Numbered from the stretch's first letter, positions 8,921-18,662 are shown. The stretch: 64,000 nucleotides of DNA from Brachyspira sp. CAG:484 (GCA_000431315.1 HF989736.1:1-64000); one strand, 5' to 3'. The notes: generated by a model from the sequence alone, not told the origin. Numbers and translations: made by a program.

Positions 8921-9199
8921 TTATTTGCCGTTAACAACAGTTTTGAATTTTTTACCAGCAGAAAATGCAGGAACTGTTTTAGCAGGGATTTTAATTTCTT
9001 TACCAGTTTGTGGGTTTCTGCCAGTTCTAGCTGCTCTTTTACGTGCTTCAAAAGTACCGAAGCCAACTAAAGTTACTTTTTTACCTTTAGCTACAGTTTT
9101 TTGAACTGTTTCTACCCAAGCGCTGATAACTTCAGCAGCTTCTTTTTGTGTAACATTAGCTTTTTTTGCAACTTCTTGTACTAATTCTTCTTTGTTCAT
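8921..9199 (-). CDS. HU family DNA-binding protein
   Basis: 92-residue nucleoid-associated protein that bends DNA as a dimer. The sequence shows the helical dimerisation half (MNKEELVQEVAKKANVTQKEA), then GFGTFEARKRAARTGRNPQTG, the beta-arm with the conserved RNPQTG tip, and PAFSAGKKFK. The ATG at 9199 is chosen over the longer open frame to 9280 because AGGAG sits 7 nt upstream and HU proteins are about 90 residues. It has its own terminator and is probably highly expressed. Confidence 0.95.
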   Translation of the reverse strand: MNKEELVQEVAKKANVTQKEAAEVISAWVETVQKTVAKGKKVTLVGFGTFEARKRAARTGRNPQTGKEIKIPAKTVPAFSAGKKFKTVVNGK

Positions 9200-9431
9200 G
9201 ATAAAACTCCTTCTCTTATGTACATGCCTTATTATAGCGAATATTTTATTTTGCGCAAGTACTTTAAGGAATTTTAACACTTTTTAACCTTAAAAAACAT
9301 CTGTTTAGTGTATTTGGGCGTTTCTTTCCGCTTGAAAAGTAATGAAACGTTATATTTTCTTACTTTTTTTTCAAATTTTTGGTACAATATAACTTGAAGA
9401 AGATTTTCGAAGGGGATTTAAGTTTTTAGCT

Positions 9432-10841
9432 ATGAAGGAAAGGATAATTCTATTTACAATTATTTTCGGGCTCGGAGTATTTTTGTATATTTTCCAGAGT
9501 TACTTCAATACAGTCTGGGGACTTGCTTTTTTATGCCTTTGTATGACTATTTATGCAGTTTTTACAAACCTGGCTTATACTTTGAAAAAACGTATTATGA
9601 AAAAGTATCCTCAGGTGATTAATGAGGATTATAAACCTTTTGTAACGGTTATGATTCCTGCTCACAATGAAGAAAGTGTTATTGCTTCTACTGTTGAAAA
9701 TATTCTCGGCATGGATTATGAAAACTTTGAGATTATAGTGATTGATGATAGAAGTACCGATAATACAGCTTCTGTTATTAAAGATTTGGAGAAAAAATAC
9801 GACAGGGTAAAAGCTCTTATACGCCAGCAGGGAGCTTTCCCGGGAAAATCTGCTGTGTTAAATGACGCATTTCAGATTGCAAGAGGCGAGGCTATTCTTG
9901 TATTTGATGCTGATGCAACAGTTGACCCGGACTTTCTGTCAAAACTTGTTCCCGAACTCGAACCAAAAGACGTCGGGGCAGTTCAGGCAAGAAAAGTTAT
10001 TAGAAATAAAAACCAGAATTTACTCACCAGATGCCAGAATAATGAATATACTATGGATACTTATTTTCAGGCAGGCAGGGATTCTGTAAAAGGTGCGGTT
10101 GAACTACGCGGGAACGGCGAGCTTATAAAACGCGAGGCTCTTGAAGATATTAACGGATGGAATAATTATACAATTGTTGATGACCTTGATATGTCAACGA
10201 GGCTCCATATCAAAGGCTGGGACGTAAGATTTTGTATAGATGCCATTGTTTATGAAGAAGGTATTGCATATATACGCCCGCTTATCCGTCAGAGGAGAAG
10301 ATGGCTTGAAGGTACAATCAGGCGTTATCTGGAGTATTCCGGCGCTGCATTAAGATCTAAAAAAATGTCTTTTCGTGCCAGATTTGATATGACTGCATAT
10401 ATTTCCCAATTTATAATGCCGTTGTGGCTTTTAATGGAAATTATAATAAGAACATTTAAAGTTCTTGCAAAAGATGCACCTCCGCATATGCTTTATTCCT
10501 CAATAATTGTAGGTATAGCTATTGGGGTAGGTTTCTTTTTAGCTGCAAGATATTCTTTGAGGCGTTATGACTTTATGCCCCGGCTTGATGCTGTTTTTGA
10601 GGCATTGGAAACTTCTATCTATCTTTTTATTATCTGGTTTCCGCTTGTGCTTTTTATCGGATTTAAAATTTTATTTATGAAAAAAGATATGAAATGGGGT
10701 AAAACAGCCCATGGACTTGTTCAGGAAGAAGAAGCAAGCATAAAAGCTTTTTTAAAGAAGGAACTTGAAAAAACAAAACAATACACGAAAGAATACACTG
10801 AAAAAATTAAACAAAAAATTGCTGAAAAAGGAGAAAAGTAA
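9432..10841 (+). CDS. Membrane glycosyltransferase family 2 (BcsA/PgaC-like)
   Basis: Processive-type GT2. Two membrane helices at the N-terminus (about 5-25 and 30-50), then the GT-A domain with IPAHNEES (about 76-83), DDRSTDN, DADA (the DxD metal site, about 157-160), D-D-L-D-M-S and the R-Q-R-R-R-W motif (Q-x-x-R-W, about 286-291). Two or three C-terminal membrane segments (320-345, 355-375, 395-420) precede a Lys/Glu-rich coiled tail (430-469). By family it would polymerise or transfer a sugar across the inner membrane to make an exopolysaccharide such as poly-GlcNAc. No accessory export genes are adjacent, so the substrate is open. Its stop overlaps the apt start. Confidence 0.85.
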   Translation: MKERIILFTIIFGLGVFLYIFQSYFNTVWGLAFLCLCMTIYAVFTNLAYTLKKRIMKKYPQVINEDYKPFVTVMIPAHNEESVIASTVENILGMDYENFEIIVIDDRSTDNTASVIKDLEKKYDRVKALIRQQGAFPGKSAVLNDAFQIARGEAILVFDADATVDPDFLSKLVPELEPKDVGAVQARKVIRNKNQNLLTRCQNNEYTMDTYFQAGRDSVKGAVELRGNGELIKREALEDINGWNNYTIVDDLDMSTRLHIKGWDVRFCIDAIVYEEGIAYIRPLIRQRRRWLEGTIRRYLEYSGAALRSKKMSFRARFDMTAYISQFIMPLWLLMEIIIRTFKVLAKDAPPHMLYSSIIVGIAIGVGFFLAARYSLRRYDFMPRLDAVFEALETSIYLFIIWFPLVLFIGFKILFMKKDMKWGKTAHGLVQEEEASIKAFLKKELEKTKQYTKEYTEKIKQKIAEKGEK

Positions 10842-11371
10842 TGACTGAAACTATTTTAGATGTAAAAAATAAAATCAGAGATGTAGTTGATTTTCCAAAA
10901 CCCGGTATCATTTTCAGAGATATAACAACAGCTTTGAAAGATGCAGAAACTTTGAAGGTAATGATTGATTATCTCTGTGAACAATTCAAAGATGTAAAGA
11001 TTGATTATATTGCAGGGATAGAAAGCCGCGGCTTCATATTTGGTATGCCTATGGCTTATAAGCTTAATGCAGGTTTTGTTCCTATCAGAAAGCCGAATAA
11101 ACTTCCTGCTGAAACTTATGCTCAGGAATATGAACTTGAATACGGCACTGATAAAATTGAAGTTCACAAAGATGCTTTCCCACAGGGAGCAAATGTTTTA
11201 ATCGTGGATGACCTCCTTGCAACAGGCGGAACTGCTGAAGCCGCTTGCAAACTTGTTAAGAAAACAGGTGCAAACCTTGTCGGCATTGCTTTTCTAATTG
11301 AGTTAGAAGCTCTAAAAGGGAGAGAAAAACTTGCTTCTGCCGGCAGAATTGTTTCAATGCTTAAATACTAG
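10841..11371 (+). CDS. apt: Adenine phosphoribosyltransferase
   Basis: Purine salvage enzyme: adenine + PRPP gives AMP + PPi. The PRPP loop VLIVDDLLATGGTA (about 119-132) and the upstream flexible loop (RKPNKLPAETYAQEYELEYG) match Apt. The length of 176 residues is standard. The ATG shares an A with the TAA of the glycosyltransferase gene, and GGAG lies upstream, so the two are translationally coupled. Its 3' end overlaps the convergent LOG-family gene by 11 bp. Confidence 0.95.
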   Translation: MTETILDVKNKIRDVVDFPKPGIIFRDITTALKDAETLKVMIDYLCEQFKDVKIDYIAGIESRGFIFGMPMAYKLNAGFVPIRKPNKLPAETYAQEYELEYGTDKIEVHKDAFPQGANVLIVDDLLATGGTAEAACKLVKKTGANLVGIAFLIELEALKGREKLASAGRIVSMLKY

Positions 11372-11981
11372 CCTTTGGCTTAGGATGCTTTCTTGCATAA
11401 ATTTCTTCTTTTGTTACACAAGGAGCAGAATAGTCGTATTTTAAAAGATAATCGACAGCTTCTTCCGGAGTTTGTGCAATGTAATATAATTTTGAAGCGC
11501 ATTCGTTTGCAAAATTTTCAGAAATCATATTATCAAAAAATTCAATAAGTTTATCATAAAACCCGTTTGTATTTAAGAATACGACGGGTTTATTATTATA
11601 ACCAAGCTGTTTTTGCACAATCATTTCGGAAATTTCTTCAAGTGTGCCGAACCCGCCTGCAAGTGCAACAACGCAATCTGAAAGTTCATCCATTTTTGCT
11701 TTTCTCGTACGCATACAAGGTGTTATAGTGAGTTCAACACATTCATCTGTGTATACTCCCATATCATGAAGCTTTTTAGGCATCACCCCGGTTATTTGTC
11801 CGCCGTTAACTTTTACCTCTTTTGCACAAGCCCACATCATCCCAAGTGAACTTCCGCCGTAAACCATATCAAATCCGTTTCTTGCAATAAGTCTGCCAAA
11901 TTCTTCAGCTGCATCGTAATAGCTTTTATCTAAATAATTACAGGATGAACAAAATACGCATACTCGTTTTTTAGTCTGCAA
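11361..11981 (-). CDS. LOG family protein (TIGR00730, putative nucleotide 5'-monophosphate nucleosidase)
   Basis: Rossmann-like LOG/YvdD family; members hydrolyse nucleoside (cytokinin) 5'-monophosphates to base and ribose-5-phosphate. The signatures are VYGGSSLGMM (PGGxGT-type phosphate site, first part) and ALAGGFGTLEEISEM (the GG-x-GT-x-x-E motif). The TTG at 11981 is chosen because GGAGG lies 5 nt upstream and the family begins with KRVCVFCSS; the longer frame to 12044 would add non-homologous residues inside the upstream gene. It overlaps the preceding minus-strand gene by 11 bp, so it is cotranscribed with it. Cytokinin activity itself is not implied. Confidence 0.88.
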   Translation of the reverse strand: MQTKKRVCVFCSSCNYLDKSYYDAAEEFGRLIARNGFDMVYGGSSLGMMWACAKEVKVNGGQITGVMPKKLHDMGVYTDECVELTITPCMRTRKAKMDELSDCVVALAGGFGTLEEISEMIVQKQLGYNNKPVVFLNTNGFYDKLIEFFDNMISENFANECASKLYYIAQTPEEAVDYLLKYDYSAPCVTKEEIYARKHPKPKASI

Positions 11982-12603
11982 AGTCGCCTCCAATTTGATA
12001 ATAATATGAACAGTTAACTCCCGTTCCAATTCTTGAACAGTCATCCTGAAGCTCTTGAAGTGTTAAATTATGTCCGAAAGCTTCCACTTTATCTTCATAA
12101 ATTTGAGCGCCGAAAATATCTTTTCCCCACGTATTAGGCGGCATTTTTCCGTTCATATCAAACATCATCAAAAACATAGGTTCAGTACTTTTATCTTCTG
12201 ATATATCCTTCAATCCAACTATAATATTATTATCCGCATAATAAATATCTTTAAAATAATATAAACTATCTTCAGGTACTTCCATTTTGTTCATAAATCG
12301 GGTTTTATATCTCTTTGGATATTTACTTTCATTTAATCTATAGTATGGCTTTATAAGCTCAAGGATTAAATCTTCCCGTTCATTTTTTGTCTTAGCCCTT
12401 TTAAAACTTTTTAAAATATCTTCCTGTTCATGTTTGCTGATTACATCTTTTGCATACAATAATTTTGAATAGCAATCGTCCCATTTTGTGATAAAATTAG
12501 CCTGAACCGTTGACCCTAAAGAAGTCGGAACAAGCATCAAAAATACTGCAAATATAATTATCAGCGTAATAGAGTATTCAGCTTTCCAGGTAAATTGTTT
12601 CAT
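11971..12603 (-). CDS. Membrane-anchored pilin-like protein without prepilin motif
   Basis: A single hydrophobic segment near the N-terminus (about residues 11-30) follows MKQFTWKAEY, then a helix and a polar domain of about 175 residues ending in a Cys pair (about 189 and 199). The segment D-M-N-G-K-M-P-P-N-T-W-G-K-D-I-F (about 149-164) matches the motif seen in the recognised pilins of this window. The N-terminus lacks the FTLxE prepilin peptidase signature, so it is either an uncut anchor or a degenerate pilin. It is followed at once by the LOG-family gene. Confidence 0.65.
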   Translation of the reverse strand: MKQFTWKAEYSITLIIIFAVFLMLVPTSLGSTVQANFITKWDDCYSKLLYAKDVISKHEQEDILKSFKRAKTKNEREDLILELIKPYYRLNESKYPKRYKTRFMNKMEVPEDSLYYFKDIYYADNNIIVGLKDISEDKSTEPMFLMMFDMNGKMPPNTWGKDIFGAQIYEDKVEAFGHNLTLQELQDDCSRIGTGVNCSYYYQIGGDFAD

Positions 12604-12613
12604 AGGTTATGCC

Positions 12614-13468
12614 TCATGCCATATCTATTTGTTTCTTTTCCTGCAATAGTTTATCATATATCCATTCAGGGACAAAGTTTTTACCGAGAATAATCTGCCC
12701 GTTCATAATGTTTGGAGCATGAAAGTCTGAGCCGCCTGTAACAATAAGTCCGAGTTCTTCAGCCATTGATGAAAAATATTCAACGCAGGCTGGAGAATGT
12801 TTTCTGTGGTAAGCTTCAATTCCCCGAAGTCCGTATGTCATTAATTCTTTAATAAGACTTTCTGCAATATCAAGATCATGAGGATGCGCAATTACAGGAA
12901 TACCGCCTGCATCATATATTATTTCTACAGCATCCTGAGGTGTAACTGTTTTTCTCGCTACATACACAGGGGAATCATCATGAATATATTTTGCATAAGC
13001 TTCCATAACGCTCCCTGTACCTCCGGCGTTTGTTATAGCTTTTGCTATATGCGGACGACCTATACTTCCGCCTTCAGCTACCTGTTTTTTTATATCTTCA
13101 AATTTTATTTTAATACCTTCTTTTTTGTTCAGAAGTGCAATAATTTCTTTTGTCTGTTTTACCCTGGCCTGCTGCTGGACTTTTAAAAGATTTTGAAAAT
13201 CACTGTTAGATGTATCCATAAAATATCCAAGAATATGGATTTCATAATTTTTATAAAGAGTATTTATTTCAACACCCTGAATAATTTTTAACTTATCTTC
13301 CTTGCCTTCCTTCTTAAGATAATCCGTTGCAACTTTATAGGATAAAACATTGTCATGATCAGTAAGAGCGATTACTTCCAAGCCGACATCCATTGCTGTA
13401 TCAACTATTTTTTCGGGTGAAAACACACCGTCCGAGTAATAGGTGTGAATGTGCAAATCCGTTTTCAT
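12614..13468 (-). CDS. PHP domain phosphoesterase (YciV/RNase AM-like)
   Basis: PHP-fold metal-dependent phosphoesterase. The ligand motifs are HIHTYYSDG (6-14), TDHDN (36-40), E67-type metal contact, IAHPHD (about 194-199) and GGSDFHAPN (about 246-254). The closest family is the 3',5'-nucleoside bisphosphate phosphatase / RNase AM (YciV) group, about 280 residues. Its ATG overlaps the ymdB stop by 4 bp, so it is part of the rny-ymdB operon. A role in RNA or nucleotide turnover would fit the neighbours; the substrate is inferred. Confidence 0.88.
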   Translation of the reverse strand: MKTDLHIHTYYSDGVFSPEKIVDTAMDVGLEVIALTDHDNVLSYKVATDYLKKEGKEDKLKIIQGVEINTLYKNYEIHILGYFMDTSNSDFQNLLKVQQQARVKQTKEIIALLNKKEGIKIKFEDIKKQVAEGGSIGRPHIAKAITNAGGTGSVMEAYAKYIHDDSPVYVARKTVTPQDAVEIIYDAGGIPVIAHPHDLDIAESLIKELMTYGLRGIEAYHRKHSPACVEYFSSMAEELGLIVTGGSDFHAPNIMNGQIILGKNFVPEWIYDKLLQEKKQIDMA

Positions 13469-14289
13469 TGACTTTCTTCCTTTTCTTTATTATTTCTACT
13501 ACAAAAAATTCTTTTTATAGCAACAGCATAACCTGTATTGATGTCAATTTCGACTTCTACCGCATTAATCTGGGTAAACTCGCTGTCTGCTACCTCGTAA
13601 CGTTCAGGGATACCTGTCAAAAATCTGTTCAGGGAAGTACTGTATTCCATTCCTATAACCCCGTCCTTCGCACCGCAAAAACCGGCGTCTGTAATGTATC
13701 CCATATTATTAATAATACTTTCGTCTGCTGTCTGAACATGTGTATGCGTGCCAAAAAATGCACTTGCTCCAAGTTCTGAACAGTATTTTGCAAAACAAAT
13801 TTTTTCAGCAGTTGCTTCTGCGTGAAAATCAATTATAACTATCGGCGTAATTTTTTTTATCTTTTCTATCTCATCTTTAACAATTTCCCACTGGGAATCA
13901 ACGAGATTCATAAAAACTCTGCCAAGAACACTAATAACTCCGACCTTCACCCCGTTCTCGGCCTCAAAAATTCCGGAGCCGTTTCCTGGAGTTCCGGCAG
14001 GATAATTTATTGGACGCAGCAGCTTAGGTGCATTTTCAATGTAGGTAAAAATATCTCTCTTATCCCAAATGTGATTTCCGGATGTCATACAATCAACTCC
14101 ATAGCCGGAAATGTCATTATAATTTTTTTCAGTAAGACCAAAACCATGAGATGCGTTTTCAACATTGGCGATGACAAAATCAGGTTTAGCTTGAAGTTCT
14201 GCAAGATAATCCCTTAAACCGAACCTTCCAGGTTTACCTACCAAATCTCCAAAAAATAAAATTTTTAATGTTTTCTTCTCATCACCCAT
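13465..14289 (-). CDS. ymdB: YmdB-family metallophosphoesterase (TIGR00282)
   Basis: Binuclear metal phosphoesterase; the Bacillus YmdB has 2',3'-cAMP phosphodiesterase activity and affects RNA levels. The motifs are FGDLVGKPGR (about 11-20), NVENASHGFG, GNHIWD (about 73-78), DFHAEATAEK (about 154-163) and GTHTHVQTAD (about 180-189). The length of 274 is usual. It lies just downstream of rny, as in many Firmicutes, and overlaps the PHP gene, forming a plausible RNA-metabolism operon. Confidence 0.93.
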   Translation of the reverse strand: MGDEKKTLKILFFGDLVGKPGRFGLRDYLAELQAKPDFVIANVENASHGFGLTEKNYNDISGYGVDCMTSGNHIWDKRDIFTYIENAPKLLRPINYPAGTPGNGSGIFEAENGVKVGVISVLGRVFMNLVDSQWEIVKDEIEKIKKITPIVIIDFHAEATAEKICFAKYCSELGASAFFGTHTHVQTADESIINNMGYITDAGFCGAKDGVIGMEYSTSLNRFLTGIPERYEVADSEFTQINAVEVEIDINTGYAVAIKRIFCSRNNKEKEESQ

Positions 14290-14310
14290 TATTTATTCCT
14301 ATTCTTCGCC

Positions 14311-14350
14311 GGGGTTTTGCCCGTTCCGTATAGTACGGAAAACCGGGCTT
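14311..14350 (-). repeat. Hairpin between rny and ymdB
   Basis: TTCCGTA-TAG-TACGGAA (14324-14340), extended by flanking GCCCG and CGGGC with mismatches. It has no T-run, so it is more likely an RNA-processing or stability structure within the rny-ymdB transcript than a terminator. Confidence 0.45.
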
Positions 14351-14375
14351 ACTCGACGTTTGCCGAAATTTCCGG

Positions 14376-15896
14376 CTATTTCGCAATTTCTGTTGTTCTA
14401 AATTCGCGGACAACTGTTACCCTGATCTGACCAGGATAATCAAGTTCATCCTCAATTCGTTTTGCGACATCTCTGGCAAGTCTTTGAGATGCTAAATCAT
14501 CAAACATTTCAGCCTGAACGATTATTCTAACTTCTCGACCTGCCTGAACTGCAAATGATTGTTTAATGCCGTTGTAGCTGTTAACAATTTCTTCAATTTT
14601 TTGCAGACGTTTGATATAAATTTCGAGTGTATCACGTCTGGCTCCCGGTCTGCCTGCTGAAATTGCATCGGCAACTTTTACCAGAACTGCTTCTATTGTA
14701 TTTGCAACAACGTCATCGTGGTGGGCTTCAATCGCGTGTATAACTTCAGGTTTTTCTCCGTATCTTGCAGCAAGTTCTACGCCTAACTGGATATGTGTAC
14801 CTTCCTGAGTTTGGTCAACTGCTTTTCCTATATCGTGTAAAAGTCCGGCACGTTTTGCTATTGCTACATTTGCACCGAGCTCGGCAGCAAGCATTCCTGC
14901 GATATGACCGACTTCAAGAGAATGTTTTAAAACATTCTGACCGTAGCTTGTTCTGTAATAAAGTCTGCCGAGAGTTTTTATGAGTTCTTTGTTTAAACCC
15001 ATAACGCCCATATCTAGTGCTGCGTTTTCACCTTCAGTCCAGATTTTCTTTTCAATCTCTTCATTAGCTTTTTCAACCATTTCTTCGATTCGTACAGGGT
15101 GAATACGTCCGTCCACTATAAGTTTTTCAAGCGCAAGTTTTGCTACTTCTCTTCGTACCGGATCAAAGCTTGATAATACAACAGCTTCCGGAGTATCATC
15201 AATGATTAAGTCGACACCGGTTAAGGTTTCAAGAGCTCTGATGTTACGGCCTTCACGTCCGATTATGCGGCCTTTCATCTCATCATTTGGCAATGCAACT
15301 ACAGAAACCGTTGTTTCTACAACCTGTTCAATCATACATCTCTGCATTGTTGTTGAGAGAATTTCTTTAGCTTTTTCCAGTGAAGTTTCTTTTATTTTTG
15401 CTTCGTTTTCACGAATTAATGTCATCTGCTCCTGCGCTAAATCGTGTTTTAGCTGTTCAAGAAGCATATTTTTTGCTTCTTCAGCAGTCATTCCTGCAAT
15501 TCTTTCGAGCTCTGCAGTTTGTTTTTGTACGATTTCTGCAAGGTAATCTTCTTTTTCTAATAATTCATCAATTTTTCTTTGAGCCTGAAGATCTTTTTCT
15601 GTGTATTCCTGAATTTTATCTTCAAGCATATCTTCTCTTTTTGTGAGTTTAGCTTCTAATCTTGCTAACTCTTGTCTTCTTTCTCTTTCTTCTTCGTTTA
15701 ATTTTTCTCTGTCGTCTTGAAGTTCTTCGATTGCTTTAATTTTAGCTTCTTTGAATAAGATTTTTTCTTTTTCTTCAAGAGCGTCTTTGTCCTTCTGGAT
15801 GCTAACTACAACGCTTTTCATCTTGTTTTGCTGGATAATCAGCACAGCGATTAAGGCTATTACTGCAATAACCGCAAGAATTAATAAAAATTCCAT
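14376..15896 (-). CDS. rny: Ribonuclease Y
   Basis: Membrane-anchored endoribonuclease that starts mRNA decay. An N-terminal membrane helix (residues 3-22) is followed by a long Lys/Glu coiled coil (30-180), a KH domain (GRIIGREGRNIRAL, about 206-219), and an HD domain with the catalytic HD in LLHDIGKA (about 350-357) and AHHDD. The C-terminus EFRTTEIAK is typical. Length 506 agrees with the family. It is the first gene of the rny-ymdB-PHP minus-strand run. Confidence 0.97.
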   Translation of the reverse strand: MEFLLILAVIAVIALIAVLIIQQNKMKSVVVSIQKDKDALEEKEKILFKEAKIKAIEELQDDREKLNEEERERRQELARLEAKLTKREDMLEDKIQEYTEKDLQAQRKIDELLEKEDYLAEIVQKQTAELERIAGMTAEEAKNMLLEQLKHDLAQEQMTLIRENEAKIKETSLEKAKEILSTTMQRCMIEQVVETTVSVVALPNDEMKGRIIGREGRNIRALETLTGVDLIIDDTPEAVVLSSFDPVRREVAKLALEKLIVDGRIHPVRIEEMVEKANEEIEKKIWTEGENAALDMGVMGLNKELIKTLGRLYYRTSYGQNVLKHSLEVGHIAGMLAAELGANVAIAKRAGLLHDIGKAVDQTQEGTHIQLGVELAARYGEKPEVIHAIEAHHDDVVANTIEAVLVKVADAISAGRPGARRDTLEIYIKRLQKIEEIVNSYNGIKQSFAVQAGREVRIIVQAEMFDDLASQRLARDVAKRIEDELDYPGQIRVTVVREFRTTEIAK

Positions 15897-16102
15897 TAAG
15901 TTTTACCTTATCCTTTTCTATTTTTTTATAATACATGCAATTCCCGATACATATATCCTATCGGGCTGAAACTTGCTATTTAGCTGAAAGTTGCGTCATT
16001 GCATATATTTCCAAAAAATATTTACCTACTACATCTGTTTATATTTTATCATGACATGGGGATTTTGTATAGTAGGAAATTAAAACATATTTTGAGAAAT
16101 TT

Positions 16103-17140
16103 TTATTTTAAAATTTTCCAGACAGTTGCAACTTTAACCTTTTTCCCGCCGGTTTGCAGGCTGGTTTTTGAAAAACCTATTGGTTTAAATCTTTTATCCT
16201 TTTCAAGTGCAGTTTTTAGCGGAGATTCTTTAAACAGTCTTAAAAAAGAAGCCTGTCTGTGAAGTTTTTCTTCAGGATTGAAAAAAGGAGTGTCTTTGAA
16301 TAAGATTATTTCTTCATCAGGGGTTTGTTTATCTGCAAGAAAAAGATGATCTTTAATGTGGTCGCCTATTACGAAAACCCCGCCGCGTTCAAGTCTTGAA
16401 TATAATCTATCAACAAAATCATTTATTATAGCTTTTTTATCATAAGAAGACGAAGATATTTTTCTTTGTTCTATAGTTTCATTCAAATCATTTCCAACCA
16501 TCTGGTATAGAGCATTTCTGAAAAATACAGCACCTACAGGACTACTTGATCTGTATTTATCCAAATTATTAATATTTCCTCTTCTAATATCAATTGAATT
16601 TTTTTGTTCGGGAATTATGCAGAAAAATTTTTCTATAAAATCAGGCAGTGCTTTTTTTATTTCAAAATAGCATTTTTTGTTATTAATCAATCTGTCCTGC
16701 GCTTCAGGAAAAGTTTCCTCCATAATATAATAAAAGCTGTCTTTGATTTGTGCTTCTTTCTTTTTTGGAAAAGAATTAGGCAGAAGGAATGAGTCATACC
16801 AGTGTGAAAATACAGTATAAACCCCGCGGTTAGCAAGCTTTAATGCGGATTCGCTTGTATCAAATCCTATGATTTTGTATTTTTCATCCGGCAGTAAAGC
16901 TTTTAAAGATATAGTTTCTTCACCGTTTGAGCAGGCATAATCCAATATTTCAGCACCTTGCGGAAATGAACTTTTTATTTCATCCGATGCCGTTTTCAAT
17001 GTATCATAATCTCTAAAAAACCAGCTGTCCAGGGGTGAATAAGTTTTAGGATCTATTCGCATAAGCCCGTTAAAGCTTATTGATTTTTGTTGTGCAGCCG
17101 GAGTGGGTGCTGTTCTGTTAATTCGGGGTGTAATCTGCAT
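16103..17140 (-). CDS. CheR-like SAM methyltransferase with lineage-type N-terminus
   Basis: Class I SAM-dependent methyltransferase. Motif I reads EILDYACSNGEETISL, then KIIGFDTSESALKLANRGVY, the pattern of CheR enzymes (CSxGEE, ATDI, A..G.Y). The catalytic partner is unknown and no chemotaxis genes are near. The start is set at ATG 17140: that gives MQITPRIN...ISFNG, matching the N-termini of two other hypothetical proteins in this window (M-x-I-x-x-I...ISFK). A TTG at 17185 would add 15 residues. Neither start has a clear Shine-Dalgarno. Low similarity to housekeeping CheR suggests a specialised, perhaps secreted, methylase. Confidence 0.65.
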   Translation of the reverse strand: MQITPRINRTAPTPAAQQKSISFNGLMRIDPKTYSPLDSWFFRDYDTLKTASDEIKSSFPQGAEILDYACSNGEETISLKALLPDEKYKIIGFDTSESALKLANRGVYTVFSHWYDSFLLPNSFPKKKEAQIKDSFYYIMEETFPEAQDRLINNKKCYFEIKKALPDFIEKFFCIIPEQKNSIDIRRGNINNLDKYRSSSPVGAVFFRNALYQMVGNDLNETIEQRKISSSSYDKKAIINDFVDRLYSRLERGGVFVIGDHIKDHLFLADKQTPDEEIILFKDTPFFNPEEKLHRQASFLRLFKESPLKTALEKDKRFKPIGFSKTSLQTGGKKVKVATVWKILK

Positions 17141-17190
17141 ATTCTTGTTAATGTTTGTCAAGGATGAATTTTGCCAAAGCTTCAAATAAA

Positions 17191-17219
17191 TTTACAAAGT
17201 TGTAATAAAGTGCTATAAT
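17191..17219 (+). promoter_or_regulatory. Promoter of pepA
   Basis: TTTACA (17191-17196), a 17-bp spacer and a perfect TATAAT (17214-17219). The start site would be near 17226 and the pepA ATG is at 17244 behind GAAGGAG. Confidence 0.75.
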
Positions 17220-17243
17220 TTACTTGAAGAAGGAGAGATACTT

Positions 17244-18644
17244 ATGGAAATCAAAGTTTTAGAAGAAGTAAAAGATCAGCCTTGTGAAGTTCTGGTAATC
17301 AACCAGTTTGAAGGTGAAAAAACTTCTCAGGAAATTGCAAATACTTACGCGGTTGATAAGGATCATTTTGAAGGAAAATTTGGTCAGACTTATCTTTTGC
17401 ATACATTTGGAAAAATCGCTGCCGATAAAATTCTTATTGTCGGGTTTGGTAAAAAAGAAGAATTTAATGCAAACAAAATGAGAGAAGCTGTTGCAAAAGC
17501 AGTTAAAAAGTTACAGCAGATTCATGCAAAAAATGCCTGCTTTGACTTTGATGTAAACTGTGATTACGGTAAATCTGCCGCAATCGGTGCTTTAATTGCT
17601 GATTACGCTTTTGATAAATATAAAACAGAAAAAGCTCCGCGTGTTGATGAAATTACTTTTGCCAAATTCTCGCAAGAAGAGGTTAAAGAAGGTATTATAT
17701 TTGGTAAAGCTCTTGAGTTTGCCCGTAATCTTTCAAATGAGCCGGCTGATTTTGCTACTCCGTCTAAACTTGCCCAGATTGCCTCAAATATTGAAGGGGT
17801 TGAAACAAAGGTTTATGATAGAGATGCTGTTGAAAGAATGGGTATGGGTGCATATCTTGCTGTTGCAAAAGGCAGTGTGCAGCCGCCTATGTTTATACAT
17901 ATGAAATATACAGGCAAAAATCCTAAAAAGAAAATTGCAATCATAGGTAAAGGTATCTGTTTTGACAGCGGCGGTTTGGATTTAAAACCTGCATCTTCAA
18001 TGCTTACAATGAGAGATGATATGTCCGGTGCAGCATGTGTCCTCGGGGTTATGAGAGCTTTGAAGGAGCTTGAGCCGGATATGGAAGTCCATGGTATTAT
18101 TGCAGCTTGTGAAAATATGCCTTCCGGAACTTCATATAAACCAGGGGATATTTTAAAAGCTAAAAACGGTAAAACAATTGAAATAGATAATACCGATGCA
18201 GAAGGAAGGTTAACTCTTGCGGATGCACTGTGTTATGCCTGCGAACTCGGAGTTGATGAAGTTATTGATATTGCAACCCTGACCGGAGCTTGTGTTGTAG
18301 CTCTCGGAACTTACGCTGCCGGAGTTATGGGTAATGATGAAGAGATGATTTCAAAAATCATAAAAACCGGAAATGAATCAGGCGAACCTGCCTGGCAGCT
18401 TCCTATGTTCAAGGATTATATGTCAAGTTTAAAATCTGATATTGCTGATATGAAAAATACCGGATCCAGAATGGGCGGCGCTTCTGCAGCAGGTGTGTTC
18501 CTTCAGGAATTTGTGGACGGACCGAAGTGGGTTCATATTGATATTGCAGGAACTGCGTTTTTAGAAAAACCGCAGAAAGAGTTTATTGCAGGCGCAACAG
18601 GTGCAGGTGTCAGAACTCTTCTAAACTATATTAAAAACAATTAA
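17244..18644 (+). CDS. pepA: Leucyl aminopeptidase (M17)
   Basis: Cytosolic di-zinc aminopeptidase of family M17 that trims N-terminal residues from peptides. The C-terminal catalytic half holds GKGICFDSGGLDLKP (metal-binding Lys and Asp), NTDAEGRLTLADAL (the M17 signature, about 313-326), and GATGAGVRTL near the end. The N-terminal macro-like domain covers about 1-150. Length 466 is slightly shorter than E. coli PepA (503). A strong promoter, GAAGGAG and a downstream terminator mark it as monocistronic. Confidence 0.96.
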   Translation: MEIKVLEEVKDQPCEVLVINQFEGEKTSQEIANTYAVDKDHFEGKFGQTYLLHTFGKIAADKILIVGFGKKEEFNANKMREAVAKAVKKLQQIHAKNACFDFDVNCDYGKSAAIGALIADYAFDKYKTEKAPRVDEITFAKFSQEEVKEGIIFGKALEFARNLSNEPADFATPSKLAQIASNIEGVETKVYDRDAVERMGMGAYLAVAKGSVQPPMFIHMKYTGKNPKKKIAIIGKGICFDSGGLDLKPASSMLTMRDDMSGAACVLGVMRALKELEPDMEVHGIIAACENMPSGTSYKPGDILKAKNGKTIEIDNTDAEGRLTLADALCYACELGVDEVIDIATLTGACVVALGTYAAGVMGNDEEMISKIIKTGNESGEPAWQLPMFKDYMSSLKSDIADMKNTGSRMGGASAAGVFLQEFVDGPKWVHIDIAGTAFLEKPQKEFIAGATGAGVRTLLNYIKNN

Positions 18645-18662
18645 TCAAATTTTTATAAAAAG